DNA from: Herbidospora mongoliensis
GTDB taxonomy: Bacteria > Actinomycetota > Actinomycetes > Streptosporangiales > Streptosporangiaceae
Direction: 5' to 3'
DNA length: 64,000 bases
Assembly: GCF_001570545.1 (NCBI RefSeq)
Contig: NZ_BBXD01000029.1
Location: 1-64,000 of the forward strand
Each line of letters opens with the position of its first letter. Position 1 is the stretch's first letter. Of this stretch, positions 24,843 to 33,245 are shown piece after piece. The notes below the pieces were generated by a model, which saw only the letters and a program-made list of their open reading frames with translations, was not told the DNA's origin and ran no database searches. The position numbers were made by a program, and so were the translations under genes.

Positions 24843-26123
24843 ATGCGCGAAAACAGGAGCCTGCGTCGGGCGCTGGCACTGACGTTGGCTTCAGCTTTTC
24901 TGTGGGGGGTCGCGCACATCTGGGCGGGCCGGACCCGGACCGGACTGGCGCTGGCCGGTGTCTATCTACTCGTCGTCTCCGCCGTCGTGACCGTGGTCAC
25001 CAACGCCTGGTCACACCTGCCGTCCCTGCTGCTGCAGCGGCTCGACGCGGCCGCCGTCGCCGGGGTCGTGGTGGCCGTGGTGTGGGCGGCGGTGATCGTG
25101 TGGTCGTGGCTGGTGGTCGCGCCCCGGCGGGTGCGGCTGGGGCTTCCGCTGATCGCCGTGGCCGGGCTGTGCGCGCTGGTGGTGGCGCCGCTGGGATACG
25201 CGTCCCGGGTGGCGTACGTGTCCAACGAGGTCGTCAGCTCGGTGTTCGTCGCGGACGACCCGGCTGACCAGGGAACGCAGGTCGTGACCCCGGTGGCCGC
25301 CGACCCGTGGGCGGGCCGCCAGCGCCTGAACATCCTCCTCGTCGGCGCCGACGCGGCCCCCGACCGGCCAGGGGCGCGGACCGACAGCATGACGGTCGCG
25401 TCGGTCGACACCCGTACGGGGGAGTCGATCCTGTTCTCCCTGCCGAGGAACCTGCAGAACGTCCCGCTCGACGACTTCCCCTCCGCCTCGCTGCTCAACG
25501 AGGTCTTCCAGTGGGGCGAGGACCACGGGGACTCCGGCGCCGACCTGCTGAAGTCGACGATCGGCGACATCCTCGGCCTGCACGTCGACTACTACGCGAT
25601 GGTCGACATGAGGGGCTTCGCCCAGATCATCAACGCGATGGGCGGGGTGACCCTCACGGTGAAGAACGACATCGTGTTCGGCGCCTACCGCGAGGGCCTC
25701 ATCAAGGCCGGCACCCAGCACATGAACGGCACCGAGGCGCTGTGGTTCGGCCGCTCCCGGACCGACAGCGACGACTACCAGCGCATGGGCCGGCAGAAGT
25801 GCCTCCTGAACGCGGTCGCAGAACAGGCCGATCCGTTGAAGGTGCTGAGCGGCTTCGAGCGCATCGCCGACGTGACCAAGCGATACGTGTCGACCGACAT
25901 CCCCCGGAGCCTGCTGCCCGGCCTGATAGACCTGGCTCCGAAGGTGAAGGACGCCGACATCACCAGCTTGCAGTTCGTGCCGCCGCTGATCCGGACGGGC
26001 AGCCCCGACTGGGACCTCATCCGCGCGAAGGTCCACGACGAGCTGAGCCCCCGCCCGGTCGCCGCGACCGCCAAGCCGAAGGCCGCCAAGAAGGCGATCG
26101 ACCTCGACGAGTCCTGCGCCTAA
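24843..26123 (+). CDS. LCP-family protein with multi-helix N-terminus
   Basis: The 426-aa protein has about four hydrophobic segments in its first 125 residues instead of the usual one. The LCP domain follows: LNILLVGADAAPDRPGARTDSMTVASVDTRTG, LFSLPRNLQNVPL, DYYAMVDMRGFAQIINAMGGVTLTV and WFGRSRTDSDDYQRMGRQKC. Catalytic arginines are present, so it should be active. It lacks a LytR_C domain and ends in a lysine-rich tail. It lies 36 nt after the first LCP gene, probably on the same transcript. It may ligate a different glycopolymer. Confidence 0.88.
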   Translation: MRENRSLRRALALTLASAFLWGVAHIWAGRTRTGLALAGVYLLVVSAVVTVVTNAWSHLPSLLLQRLDAAAVAGVVVAVVWAAVIVWSWLVVAPRRVRLGLPLIAVAGLCALVVAPLGYASRVAYVSNEVVSSVFVADDPADQGTQVVTPVAADPWAGRQRLNILLVGADAAPDRPGARTDSMTVASVDTRTGESILFSLPRNLQNVPLDDFPSASLLNEVFQWGEDHGDSGADLLKSTIGDILGLHVDYYAMVDMRGFAQIINAMGGVTLTVKNDIVFGAYREGLIKAGTQHMNGTEALWFGRSRTDSDDYQRMGRQKCLLNAVAEQADPLKVLSGFERIADVTKRYVSTDIPRSLLPGLIDLAPKVKDADITSLQFVPPLIRTGSPDWDLIRAKVHDELSPRPVAATAKPKAAKKAIDLDESCA

Positions 26124-26267
26124 CGGGCGTTCGATTCGGCCCCACCGGAAGCGCCGTATAAGGCGAACTACTCATACCGAACGGACGAGCCGGTCTCGCC
26201 TCCAGGACACATGTCGTTGGCATGTAGACGTGCTGTAGACGTATTGAAGTCCTAAAACCTATCGGAC

Positions 26268-26296
26268 TTGACGGGAATCTTTGATCGCTCTTTAAT
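26268..26296 (+). promoter_or_regulatory. Sigma-70-type promoter of the sulfonate-type ABC operon
   Basis: TTGACG (26268-26273), a 17-nt spacer and TTTAAT (26291-26296) each differ from consensus at one position. This is the best promoter seen in the window. The leader from about 26303 contains TTTAGTAGGAATC, whose GGAAT core recalls sites of CymR-type Rrf2 regulators. It also has CTCCCT (26298-26303), complementary to the ribosome binding site AGGGAG (26328-26333). Upstream there is an exact direct repeat TGTAGACGT (26223 and 26234). Confidence 0.7.
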
Positions 26297-26339
26297 ACTC
26301 CCTAACCCGACTTATTTAGTAGGAATCAGGGAGAAGCGT

Positions 26340-27425
26340 ATGAAGGCTCGCAGGGTTCGCGGGGTTGTCGCCGCGCTGGCCGCGGTGGTCGTGACCTCGC
26401 TCGCGGCCGCCTGCGGCGGGGGTGGCACCACCGCTGACGGAGGTGCCTCCGCTCCCGCCGGTGGCACCGCTGCCGCGGAGAAGAGCGAGCTCCGGCTCGG
26501 CTTCTTCCCGAACATCACCCACTCGACCGCCCTCGTCGGCGTCGAGAAGGGCTTCTACACCAAGGCTCTGGGCGACAACGTCACCCTGAAGACGACCACC
26601 TTCAACGCCGGTCCCGCCGCCATCGAGGCGGTCTTCTCCGGGGCCATCGACGCGACGTACATCGGCCCGAACCCCGCGATCAACGCGTGGGAGAAGTCGA
26701 AGGGCGCGGCGATCAAGATCGTGGCCGGGGCGGCGTCGGGAGGCGTCTACCTGATCGTGAAGCCGGAGATCAACTCCATCGAGGATCTCAAGGGCAAGAA
26801 GGTCGCCACGCCGCAGCTCGGCAACACCCAGGACGTCGCGCTCCGCTACTACCTGGACGAGAAGGGCATCAAGACCGACACCAAGGGTGGCGGCGAGGTG
26901 TCGATCGTGCCGCAGGAGAACTCGCAGACCCTGCAGACCTTCGCCACCGGTGACATCGACGCCGCTTGGGTGCCTGAGCCCTTCGCCAGCCGCCTGATCC
27001 AGGAGAGCGGCGGCAAGATCCTGATCGACGAGCGCGACCTGTGGCCGAACAAGCAGTTCGTGATCACGCACCTGATCGTCCGGCAGGACTGGGCCAAGGA
27101 GCACCCCGACCTGGTCAAGAAGCTGATCGAGGGCCACGTCGAGTCGACCGCCTTCATCAACTCCGACCCGGCCGGCGCGGCCACCGCGGTCAACTCGCAG
27201 CTGGAGAAGCTGACCGGCAAGCCCCTCAAGCCCGAGGTGCTGGACACCGCGTTCAAGAACATCACGTTCACCAACGACCCGATCGCCTCGTCGCTGGTCG
27301 GCAGCGCCGACCACGCCATCAAGGTGGGCCTGCTCCAGCCGATCGACCTGAACGGCATCTACGACCTGACCACGCTCAACGGGATCCTGTCCGCCAAGGG
27401 CGAGACGGCGGTGAGCGACAAGTGA
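26340..27425 (+). CDS. ABC transporter solute-binding lipoprotein (SsuA/TauA-like)
   Basis: The 361-aa protein has a lipoprotein signal with lipobox SLAAAC. The aliphatic-sulfonate/nitrate/taurine-type fold follows: LRLGFFPNITHSTALVGVEKGFY, AAIEAVFSGAIDATYIGPNPAINAW, IEDLKGKKVATPQLGNTQDVALRYYL and GDIDAAWVPEPFASRL. The PNP in the ligand cleft is typical of SsuA-like proteins. Uptake of an alkanesulfonate or similar organosulfur compound is the best guess. ATG at 26340 is chosen because AGGGAG precedes it by 6 nt and the promoter lies in the longer frame. It overlaps the ATPase gene by 4 nt. Confidence 0.88.
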   Translation: MKARRVRGVVAALAAVVVTSLAAACGGGGTTADGGASAPAGGTAAAEKSELRLGFFPNITHSTALVGVEKGFYTKALGDNVTLKTTTFNAGPAAIEAVFSGAIDATYIGPNPAINAWEKSKGAAIKIVAGAASGGVYLIVKPEINSIEDLKGKKVATPQLGNTQDVALRYYLDEKGIKTDTKGGGEVSIVPQENSQTLQTFATGDIDAAWVPEPFASRLIQESGGKILIDERDLWPNKQFVITHLIVRQDWAKEHPDLVKKLIEGHVESTAFINSDPAGAATAVNSQLEKLTGKPLKPEVLDTAFKNITFTNDPIASSLVGSADHAIKVGLLQPIDLNGIYDLTTLNGILSAKGETAVSDK

Positions 27426-28207
27426 CAGCTCCTACCCAGGAGCTCGGCCACGGCCGGACGGAGGGCCCCGCGCCCGCCGTCCGGCTGGACGCCGTCTCCA
27501 AGGTGTACGGCCGGGGCGCCACCAGCCTCCTCGCCCTCGACCAGGTCTCCCTGAACGCGGCGCAGGGCGAGTTCGTCTGTCTGCTCGGCGCGTCGGGCTG
27601 CGGCAAGAGCACGATGCTCAACCTCGTCGCGGGCCTCGACCGGCCGACCGCCGGGACCATCGAGACCGGCGGCAAGCAGATCGCCATGATGTTCCAGGAA
27701 CCGGCGCTGTTCCCCTGGCTCACCGTCACGGGCAACATCGAGCTGGCCCTGCGCAAGCTCGACCGCAAGAAGCGCAAGGAGCGGGCGGCCGAGCTTCTCG
27801 ACGTCGTCCACCTCGGCGGATTCGCCAAGAAGCGCCCCCACGAACTGTCCGGCGGCATGCGCCAGCGGGTCGCCCTGGCCCGCGCGCTCGCTCAGGAGGC
27901 CGACATCCTCCTGATGGACGAACCCTTCGGCGCCCTCGACGCGATGACCCGCGACCTGCTCCACGACGAACTCGAGCGCATCTGGCGTGAGCGCAATCTG
28001 ACGATCCTGTTCGTCACGCACAACGTCCGCGAGGCGGTCCGCCTCGGCGACCGGGTGGTTCTCCTGTCCAGCCGCCCGGGCACCGTCATCGAGGACTACA
28101 CGGTGGATCTCGAACGGCCCCGCCGGACGGAGTCGCCCGAGGTCGCCAAGCTCGCAGGAGAGATCACGGTCCGCCTCAAGGAGGAGGTCAGCCGGCATGG
28201 CCGCTGA
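27422..28207 (+). CDS. ABC transporter ATP-binding protein (SsuB/TauB-like)
   Basis: The 261-aa ATPase starts at GTG overlapping the previous stop. Motifs are Walker A GASGCGKST, Q-loop MMFQEPALFPWLTV, signature LSGGMRQR, Walker B ILLMDEPFGALDAMTR and the switch His in FVTHNVREAVRLG. The FQEPALFPW stretch is characteristic of the SsuB/TauB/NrtD group. It overlaps the permease gene by 11 nt. Confidence 0.92.
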   Translation: MTAPTQELGHGRTEGPAPAVRLDAVSKVYGRGATSLLALDQVSLNAAQGEFVCLLGASGCGKSTMLNLVAGLDRPTAGTIETGGKQIAMMFQEPALFPWLTVTGNIELALRKLDRKKRKERAAELLDVVHLGGFAKKRPHELSGGMRQRVALARALAQEADILLMDEPFGALDAMTRDLLHDELERIWRERNLTILFVTHNVREAVRLGDRVVLLSSRPGTVIEDYTVDLERPRRTESPEVAKLAGEITVRLKEEVSRHGR

Positions 28208-29081
28208 AACCGCCGTCGACACCGCGGAAGAGAAGGTCAACGCCCAAATCGCCGGGCTCGACGCGCTCGAGATCCAGGTCAAGGCGAAGCGGAACCTCCC
28301 CGCCGCGCTCTGGGGCCGCGTGTGGCCCATGTTCCTGGCCATCTCGATCGTCCTGGCCATCTGGGAAGCGGTCGTCCTGGCCGAGTTCTGGCCCGAATAC
28401 GTCTTCGCCGGGCCCGTCACCGCGCTCGGCGAGCTCGGGGCGCGCCTGGGTGAGGCCGAGTTCTGGCACGCCGTCGCCACCACGATGCGCCGCGCCGTCT
28501 CCGGCTTCCTGCTCGCCATCCTCGTCGGCGTCGCCGTCGGCGCGGCCGTCTCCCGGATCAAGCTGCTCCGGGCGGCGTTCGGGTCGCTGATCACCGGTCT
28601 CCAGACGATGCCGTCGATCGCCTGGTTCCCGCTCGCCATCCTGCTCTTCGGCCTGACCGAGAACGCGATCACCTTCGTGGTCGTGCTCGGCGCCGCCCCC
28701 TCGATCGCCAACGGCCTCATCACCGGCGTCGACTACACCCCACCGATCCTGCTGCGAGCCGGGCACGTCCTGGGCCTGCGGAGGCTCTCGCTCTACCGTC
28801 ACCTGATCCTCCCCGCGTCGCTGCCGTCGTTCCTGGCGGGACTGAAGCAGGGCTGGGCGTTCGCGTGGCGGTCGCTGATGGCCGGCGAGATCCTCGTGAT
28901 CATCGCCAATCAGCCGTCGCTGGGCGAGCAGCTCCACTTCGCCCGTGAGCTGGCCGATTCGGCCCGCCTGCTGGCCACGATGATTGTCATCCTGCTCATC
29001 GGCATCGTGGTCGACGTGCTCTTCGGCGCAGCGGATAACGCGCTGCGCCGGCGGTGGGGTCTGGACCAGCGGATCGGCTGA
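28197..29081 (+). CDS. ABC transporter permease (SsuC/TauC-like)
   Basis: The 294-aa permease has an unusual cytosolic N-terminus of about 40 residues rich in Ala and Glu, then about six helices. The inner-membrane binding-protein-transport signature is seen as AGHVLGLRRLSLYRHLILPASLPSFLAGLKQGWAFAWRSLMAGE. LQTMPSIAWFPLAILLFG is typical of SsuC. It completes a one-SBP, one-ATPase, one-permease importer. Confidence 0.92.
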   Translation: MAAETAVDTAEEKVNAQIAGLDALEIQVKAKRNLPAALWGRVWPMFLAISIVLAIWEAVVLAEFWPEYVFAGPVTALGELGARLGEAEFWHAVATTMRRAVSGFLLAILVGVAVGAAVSRIKLLRAAFGSLITGLQTMPSIAWFPLAILLFGLTENAITFVVVLGAAPSIANGLITGVDYTPPILLRAGHVLGLRRLSLYRHLILPASLPSFLAGLKQGWAFAWRSLMAGEILVIIANQPSLGEQLHFARELADSARLLATMIVILLIGIVVDVLFGAADNALRRRWGLDQRIG

Positions 29082-29086
29082 CAGGC

Positions 29087-29479
29087 ATGCGCCTGTCGGC
29101 CCGCACCCATTACGCGCTCCGGGCGGCGGCCGAACTCGCGGCCGCCCCTCCGGGGCCCGTCCCGGCGGAACGCATCTCGACCGCCCAACGCATCCCTCGC
29201 AGATTCCTCGACAACATCCTGCTGCAGCTCAGGCGGGCCGGATTGATCCACAGCCAGCGAGGCCCCGACGGCGGCTACTGGCTGGCCAGGCCCGCCGACC
29301 AGATCACGCTCGCCGAGGTGATCGTGGTCATCGAGGGGGTGCCCCAGGACAACGAGGCGTTCTTCGGCGCCTCGGAACCGCTGGAGAAGGTCTGGTCGGC
29401 GATACGTGAGAACGAGACCCGCGTGCTCACCGGCGTGACGCTCGCGCATCTCGCGGGCGGCTCTCTACCGACCCTGTAG
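29087..29479 (+). CDS. Rrf2-family regulator without cysteine ligands
   Basis: The 130-aa protein starts MRLSARTHYALRAAAELAAAP and has the Rrf2 winged helix (ISTAQRIPRRFLDNILLQLRRAGLIHSQRGPDGGYWLARP). There is no cysteine anywhere, so it cannot hold the iron-sulfur cluster of IscR or NsrR. It resembles CymR-type members that sense sulfur status through a protein or ligand. The ATG lies 5 nt after the permease stop, making it the fourth gene of the operon. Control of sulfur uptake by sulfur supply is inferred. Confidence 0.85.
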   Translation: MRLSARTHYALRAAAELAAAPPGPVPAERISTAQRIPRRFLDNILLQLRRAGLIHSQRGPDGGYWLARPADQITLAEVIVVIEGVPQDNEAFFGASEPLEKVWSAIRENETRVLTGVTLAHLAGGSLPTL

Positions 29480-29567
29480 ATCGACCTGTGACGCTTATCT
29501 CACCTCTGCCCCATTAGTTATGGAAGACTCCCAGTCCAGTAGTCCGGCCCGGTGCAGAGGCGGCGTG

Positions 29568-31088
29568 ATGGGAAGTCCGGGACAGCTCGTCGTCAAGCGG
29601 TACCGGCTTGTTCGGGCGCTCGGCCAGGGCAACACCGGCGTCGTCTGGGAAGGCCACGACGACCTGCTCGACCGCCCGGTCGCGGTCCGCGAGGTGCTGC
29701 TCCCCGCCGGGCTGCGGGAGACCCGCCAGACCGCCTTGCAGCAGCGCATCGCGCGGGAGTCCCGGCAGGCCGAACGCCTGCGGCATCCCGGCATCGCCGC
29801 CGTCTTCGACGTCGCGGAAGAAGACGGCAGGCTCTGGGTCGTCATGGAGTTGGCCCGCTCCCGGTCTCTCGACGGGATCGTGGCGAGCGACGGGCCTTTG
29901 GAGGTCCCGAAGGCCGCCCACGTGATCAGGACCGCCCTGTCGGCCCTCACGGTCGCCCACGCGGCGGGGGTCCGGCACGGCGACGTACGGCCCGCCAACA
30001 TCCTGGTCGGGCACGACGGCCGGGTCGTGCTGGCCGACTTCGGGGTGGGCGCCGTGGCGGCCGATCCGGTGTTCGCCAAGCGGGTGGGCGAACGGTCGCC
30101 CGCGCACGGGGAGTCGTGGAGTTCGGCGCGGTCGACGTCGGCGTTCCGGGCGCCCGAGCGGACCGATCCGGACACGCCGGTCAGGGAGGCCGCCGACCTG
30201 TGGTCGCTGGGGGCCTCGCTCTACTTCGCCGTCACCGGGAAGCCTCCGGCGCTGCACGACGAGAAGCCCGCGCGCATCCCCAAGGACATCGACGTGTCGG
30301 CCGCGCCCGAGGAGCTGCGGCCGGTACTCGCGGCGCTGCTGGCGCGCGACCCGAAGCGGCGGCCCTCCCACGAGGCCGCAGACGCGTTGCTGGCGGCGTT
30401 CGAGCCCCCGCCGCCCCCGCCCGAGCCGAAGCCGGTGCGGGGCAGCATGCGGCTGCGGTTCATCGCGGTCGGCACGGCCGTCGTCGTGGTCGCGGGCGCG
30501 CTCAGCGGCTGGGCCCTGTTACGGCCCGACACGACGGTCATCACCACCCGCACCGCCGCGACCGACCCCACCACCGCGCCCGTCGTGCTCCCCTCGCCGT
30601 CGCCCTCGCCGATCGCCGCGCTGCGGTTCAAACTGGAGCGGTACGACTCCCCGGCCGGCTGGCACACCATGGCGCCCAGGGCGTGGAAGCGCTCGGTCGG
30701 CGAATACTCCGTCTGGTGGGTCGACCCGAGGAACCGGGGCCACCTGTCGATAGAGATGACGAACCAGGTGGGCACCGATCCCCTCGCCGCCCTCCACGAG
30801 GCGGAGGCGTTCCTCTATCCGAACGTGGAGGCGTACTCGAAACTGCGCCTGAAGACCGTCGGGTCGAAGCTGGGGTCGGCGGCCGATTGGGAGTTCACCT
30901 GGCGCCAGGTTCGTAACGCCAAGGAAACGCACCTGGTGAAGGGGGAGACGTACCACCAATATCGGCGCGTCATCTCCACTGAAACCACGACAACGGTTCT
31001 CACCTGGACGACCACCGCCGCCGAATGGGAGCGCATGCGGCCCACCCTGCTGAGGGTTTTCCGGGCCTACTCCCCCACGCAGACCTGA
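29568..31088 (+). CDS. Membrane Ser/Thr-kinase-like protein with altered ATP-site lysine
   Basis: The 506-aa protein has an N-terminal kinase domain (about 10-270), one membrane helix (about 293-315) and an external domain of about 190 residues. Glycine loop GQGNTGVV, HGD (Asp139), Asn144, DFG (Asp157) and APE are present. The beta-3 lysine of VAVK is Arg41 (VAVREV), and HRDLKP reads HGDVRP. The external part has no PASTA repeats. Loss of the lysine usually lowers or abolishes activity, so it may be a pseudokinase or sensor. ATG at 29568 follows AGAGG at 8 nt; ATG at 29520 is possible. Confidence 0.85.
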   Translation: MGSPGQLVVKRYRLVRALGQGNTGVVWEGHDDLLDRPVAVREVLLPAGLRETRQTALQQRIARESRQAERLRHPGIAAVFDVAEEDGRLWVVMELARSRSLDGIVASDGPLEVPKAAHVIRTALSALTVAHAAGVRHGDVRPANILVGHDGRVVLADFGVGAVAADPVFAKRVGERSPAHGESWSSARSTSAFRAPERTDPDTPVREAADLWSLGASLYFAVTGKPPALHDEKPARIPKDIDVSAAPEELRPVLAALLARDPKRRPSHEAADALLAAFEPPPPPPEPKPVRGSMRLRFIAVGTAVVVVAGALSGWALLRPDTTVITTRTAATDPTTAPVVLPSPSPSPIAALRFKLERYDSPAGWHTMAPRAWKRSVGEYSVWWVDPRNRGHLSIEMTNQVGTDPLAALHEAEAFLYPNVEAYSKLRLKTVGSKLGSAADWEFTWRQVRNAKETHLVKGETYHQYRRVISTETTTTVLTWTTTAAEWERMRPTLLRVFRAYSPTQT

Positions 31089-31107
31089 GACTCGTGGCAA
31101 ACTGATT

Positions 31108-31130
31108 ACGACAATCATTTTCACTGTCGT
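31108..31130. promoter_or_regulatory. Fur/Zur-like inverted repeat upstream of the CooC-like ATPase gene
   Basis: ACGACA (31108-31113) and TGTCGT (31125-31130) are perfect arms. On the minus strand the core reads TGAAAATGATTGTC, close to the TGAAAATGATTTTCA type of Fur-family (especially Zur) boxes in Streptomyces. It lies 18 nt before the GTG start, well placed to repress. Metal control is inference. Confidence 0.5.
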
Positions 31131-31147
31131 GATCAGGGAGACCACCC

Positions 31148-32116
31148 GTGCGTGTTGCCTTCGTCGGCAAGGGCGGTAGCGGTAAGACCACCCTTTCCTC
31201 GCTGTTCGCCCGCTATGCGGCAACGAGCGCCCGGGTCGTGGCGATCGACGCCGACATCAACCAGCACCTGGCGCTCGTCCTCGGCGCCGAGCCGCCCCGC
31301 CCGCTCGGCGGCATGCTGACCGAGCTCAAAGACCATCTGCGCGGCGACAACCCCCGCATCGCCTCGGCGGCGGCGATGGTGAAGACGACCCCGCCAGGCC
31401 GGGGCTCCCGCCTGGTCACCCTCGACGACCCGTTCTTCCCGTCGGCCGAGGTCGAGGGCCTGCGGCTGATGGTGACCGGCCCGTTCAACGAGAGCGACCT
31501 CGGGGTGGCCTGCTACCACTCGAAGGTCGGCGCGGTCGAGCTCTATCTCAACCACCTGGTCGACGGCCGGGGTGAATACGTCGTGGTCGACATGACCGCC
31601 GGGGCCGACTCGTTCGCCAGCGGCATGTTCACCAAGTTCGACGTCACCTTCCTCGTCGTCGAGCCCACCCGCCAGGGCGTGAGCGTCTACCACCAGTACA
31701 AGGAGTACGCCGCCGAGTTCGACGTGACCATCGCGGTCGTCGGCAACAAGATCCAGACCGCCGGCGACCGCGCGTTCCTGCGCGAGCAGGTAGGCCCCGA
31801 CCTGCTCACCTGCCTCGACCACAGCCCCGCCGTGCGGGCCATGGAACAGGGCCGCTCCTTCACCCTGAACGACTTGGAGCCAGGGAACCTCGCCGGTCTC
31901 CAGACCCTGCTCGACCGAGTCGACGCGGCCGAGAAGGACTGGGCGAAGTTCGGCCGCCAGGCGCACGAGTTCCACCTGCGGAACGCGCACGCCTGGGCGA
32001 ACAAGGCGACCGGCCACGACCTGGCCGAACAAATCGACCCCGACTTCATTTTCGGGAACGTCGCCTTGGAAAGCGAGACGCAGGCAGCCGGAGGCCGACT
32101 GTGGCTCGCGCTGTGA
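31148..32116 (+). CDS. CooC/MinD-type P-loop ATPase
   Basis: The 322-aa protein opens MRVAFVGKGGSGKTTLSSLFARY, a deviant Walker A motif (GKGGSGKTT), followed by VVAIDADINQHLALVLG (switch I) and EYVVVDMTAGADSFASG (Walker B). This matches CooC-like SIMIBI ATPases that help load metals into enzymes. No carbon-monoxide dehydrogenase or hydrogenase gene is nearby. The C-terminal 60 residues are specific to this protein. GTG at 31148 has AGGGAG upstream. A small partner gene follows by 50 nt, and a Fur/Zur-like box precedes it. A metal-related chaperone role is plausible but unproven. Confidence 0.8.
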   Translation: MRVAFVGKGGSGKTTLSSLFARYAATSARVVAIDADINQHLALVLGAEPPRPLGGMLTELKDHLRGDNPRIASAAAMVKTTPPGRGSRLVTLDDPFFPSAEVEGLRLMVTGPFNESDLGVACYHSKVGAVELYLNHLVDGRGEYVVVDMTAGADSFASGMFTKFDVTFLVVEPTRQGVSVYHQYKEYAAEFDVTIAVVGNKIQTAGDRAFLREQVGPDLLTCLDHSPAVRAMEQGRSFTLNDLEPGNLAGLQTLLDRVDAAEKDWAKFGRQAHEFHLRNAHAWANKATGHDLAEQIDPDFIFGNVALESETQAAGGRLWLAL

Positions 32117-32166
32117 ACCTGCCCAAGTTAACGTCAAAAGTGCCCCAACCGAGAGGAGAAAGCCTC

Positions 32167-32553
32167 ATGTCGCTGACCGTTCCGAACGATCTGCTCGACC
32201 AGGCCAGGGCCGGTGACGTGGACGACGCGGCCTTCGTGGCCTGCGTCCGCGACTCGTTGCCGTACGCGTGGGAGCTGATCAGTGAGCTGGTCAGAACAAG
32301 GACCGAGTCGGGCGCGAGTTTCGCCGACAACATGGTCCCGCCGCCGGACGAGGCGGCCCGGGGGCAGCTGCTGCGCTGCCTCGCCAGTGACGCCATGCGG
32401 GGCGCACTGGAACGCCACTTCGACGTGAAGCTGGCGTTCCAGAACTGCCACCGGGTGGCCGTGTTCGACCCGTCGGCCACCGCGGAACTGGCCGACTTCA
32501 CCACCGCGCGCGCCCAGATCCTCAACCAGCAGCCGGAGCTCGTCGACTGCTAG
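32167..32553 (+). CDS. Conserved-type small protein, probable partner of the CooC-like ATPase
   Basis: The 128-aa mostly helical protein starts MSLTVPNDLLDQARAGDVDDAAFVACVRDSLPYAWELISELV. It contains two cysteine-containing stretches (RCLASDAMRGALERHF and FQNCHRVAVFD). AGGAG lies 8 nt before the ATG. I know no named domain. Its position right behind the ATPase gene, with only 50 nt between, suggests a shared transcript and function. Confidence 0.7.
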   Translation: MSLTVPNDLLDQARAGDVDDAAFVACVRDSLPYAWELISELVRTRTESGASFADNMVPPPDEAARGQLLRCLASDAMRGALERHFDVKLAFQNCHRVAVFDPSATAELADFTTARAQILNQQPELVDC

Positions 32554-32603
32554 CAGCGCGTTGACCAGGGCATACAGAAGGCGCCCGCCTAGACTTGATC
32601 GTC

Positions 32604-33245
32604 ATGAGGGCCGAGTGGCGATTGCTCGTCTTCGCGGGCGTCTTCCTGGTCGCGTACGCGACCCCGATCCTCTTCCCGCACCTTCCGCATGACTGGAAAC
32701 TGGCCTGCTGGTTCGCCCAGCTGGGCTGCTGGCTCCTCTTCCTGGCCGAATACGCGGTGCGGCTGACCCGGGCGGACCACAAGAAGGCGTTCGTCAAGAA
32801 CAACGCCCTCGACCTGCTGGTCATCCTGCTGCCGCTGATGATGCCGCTCCGGATGCTCCAGCGGCGGCGCGGCTTCCAGCGCAAGGTGCTGACCTTCACC
32901 GCCACGACCACGCTCGTGCTCGGCCTGTCCGCCAGCCTCGCGGTCCTGCGCGCCGAACGCGACGCCCCCGGCGCCAACATCCTGACCTTCGGCGACGCCA
33001 CCTGGTGGGCCGTCACGACGATGACGACCACGGGCTACGGCGACACCTACCCGATCACCCCCGACGGCCGCCTCATCGGCGCGGCCCTCATGCTCGGGGG
33101 CGTCGCCCTCCTGGGCGTGGTGACCGCGACGCTGGCCTCGTGGTTCGGCCGCAGATTCGACACCGGCGACGACACCGAGAAACTGCTCCGCGAGGCGCTC
33201 AAGGAGATCGGCGAACTGAAGGAGATGCTCAACCCCAGAGACTGA
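32604..33245 (+). CDS. Two-helix potassium channel
   Basis: The 213-aa protein has four hydrophobic segments. The last two flank a pore loop [22 protein letters not shown], whose TTGYGD is the K+ selectivity filter. The first two helices and a basic linker resemble a shortened voltage-sensor region ([13 protein letters not shown]). The C-terminal helix ([18 protein letters not shown]) could form a tetrameric coiled coil. The ATG at 32604 has no ribosome binding site, and TAGACT lies just before it, so a leaderless mRNA is likely. Its end overlaps rnhB by 17 nt, convergently. Confidence 0.9.
   Translation: MRAEWRLLVFAGVFLVAYATPILFPHLPHDWKLACWFAQLGCWLLFLAEYAVRLTRADHKKAFVKNNALDLLVILLPLMMPLRMLQRRRGFQRKVLTFTATTTLVLGLSASLAVLRAERDAPGANILTFGDATWWAVTTMTTTGYGDTYPITPDGRLIGAALMLGGVALLGVVTATLASWFGRRFDTGDDTEKLLREALKEIGELKEMLNPRD

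Noticed and set aside
31148-32553. ParA/ParB-type plasmid partition pair
   Set aside because: The ATPase has CooC-like features, the partner shows no ParB domain, and no parS-like sites or replication genes are near.
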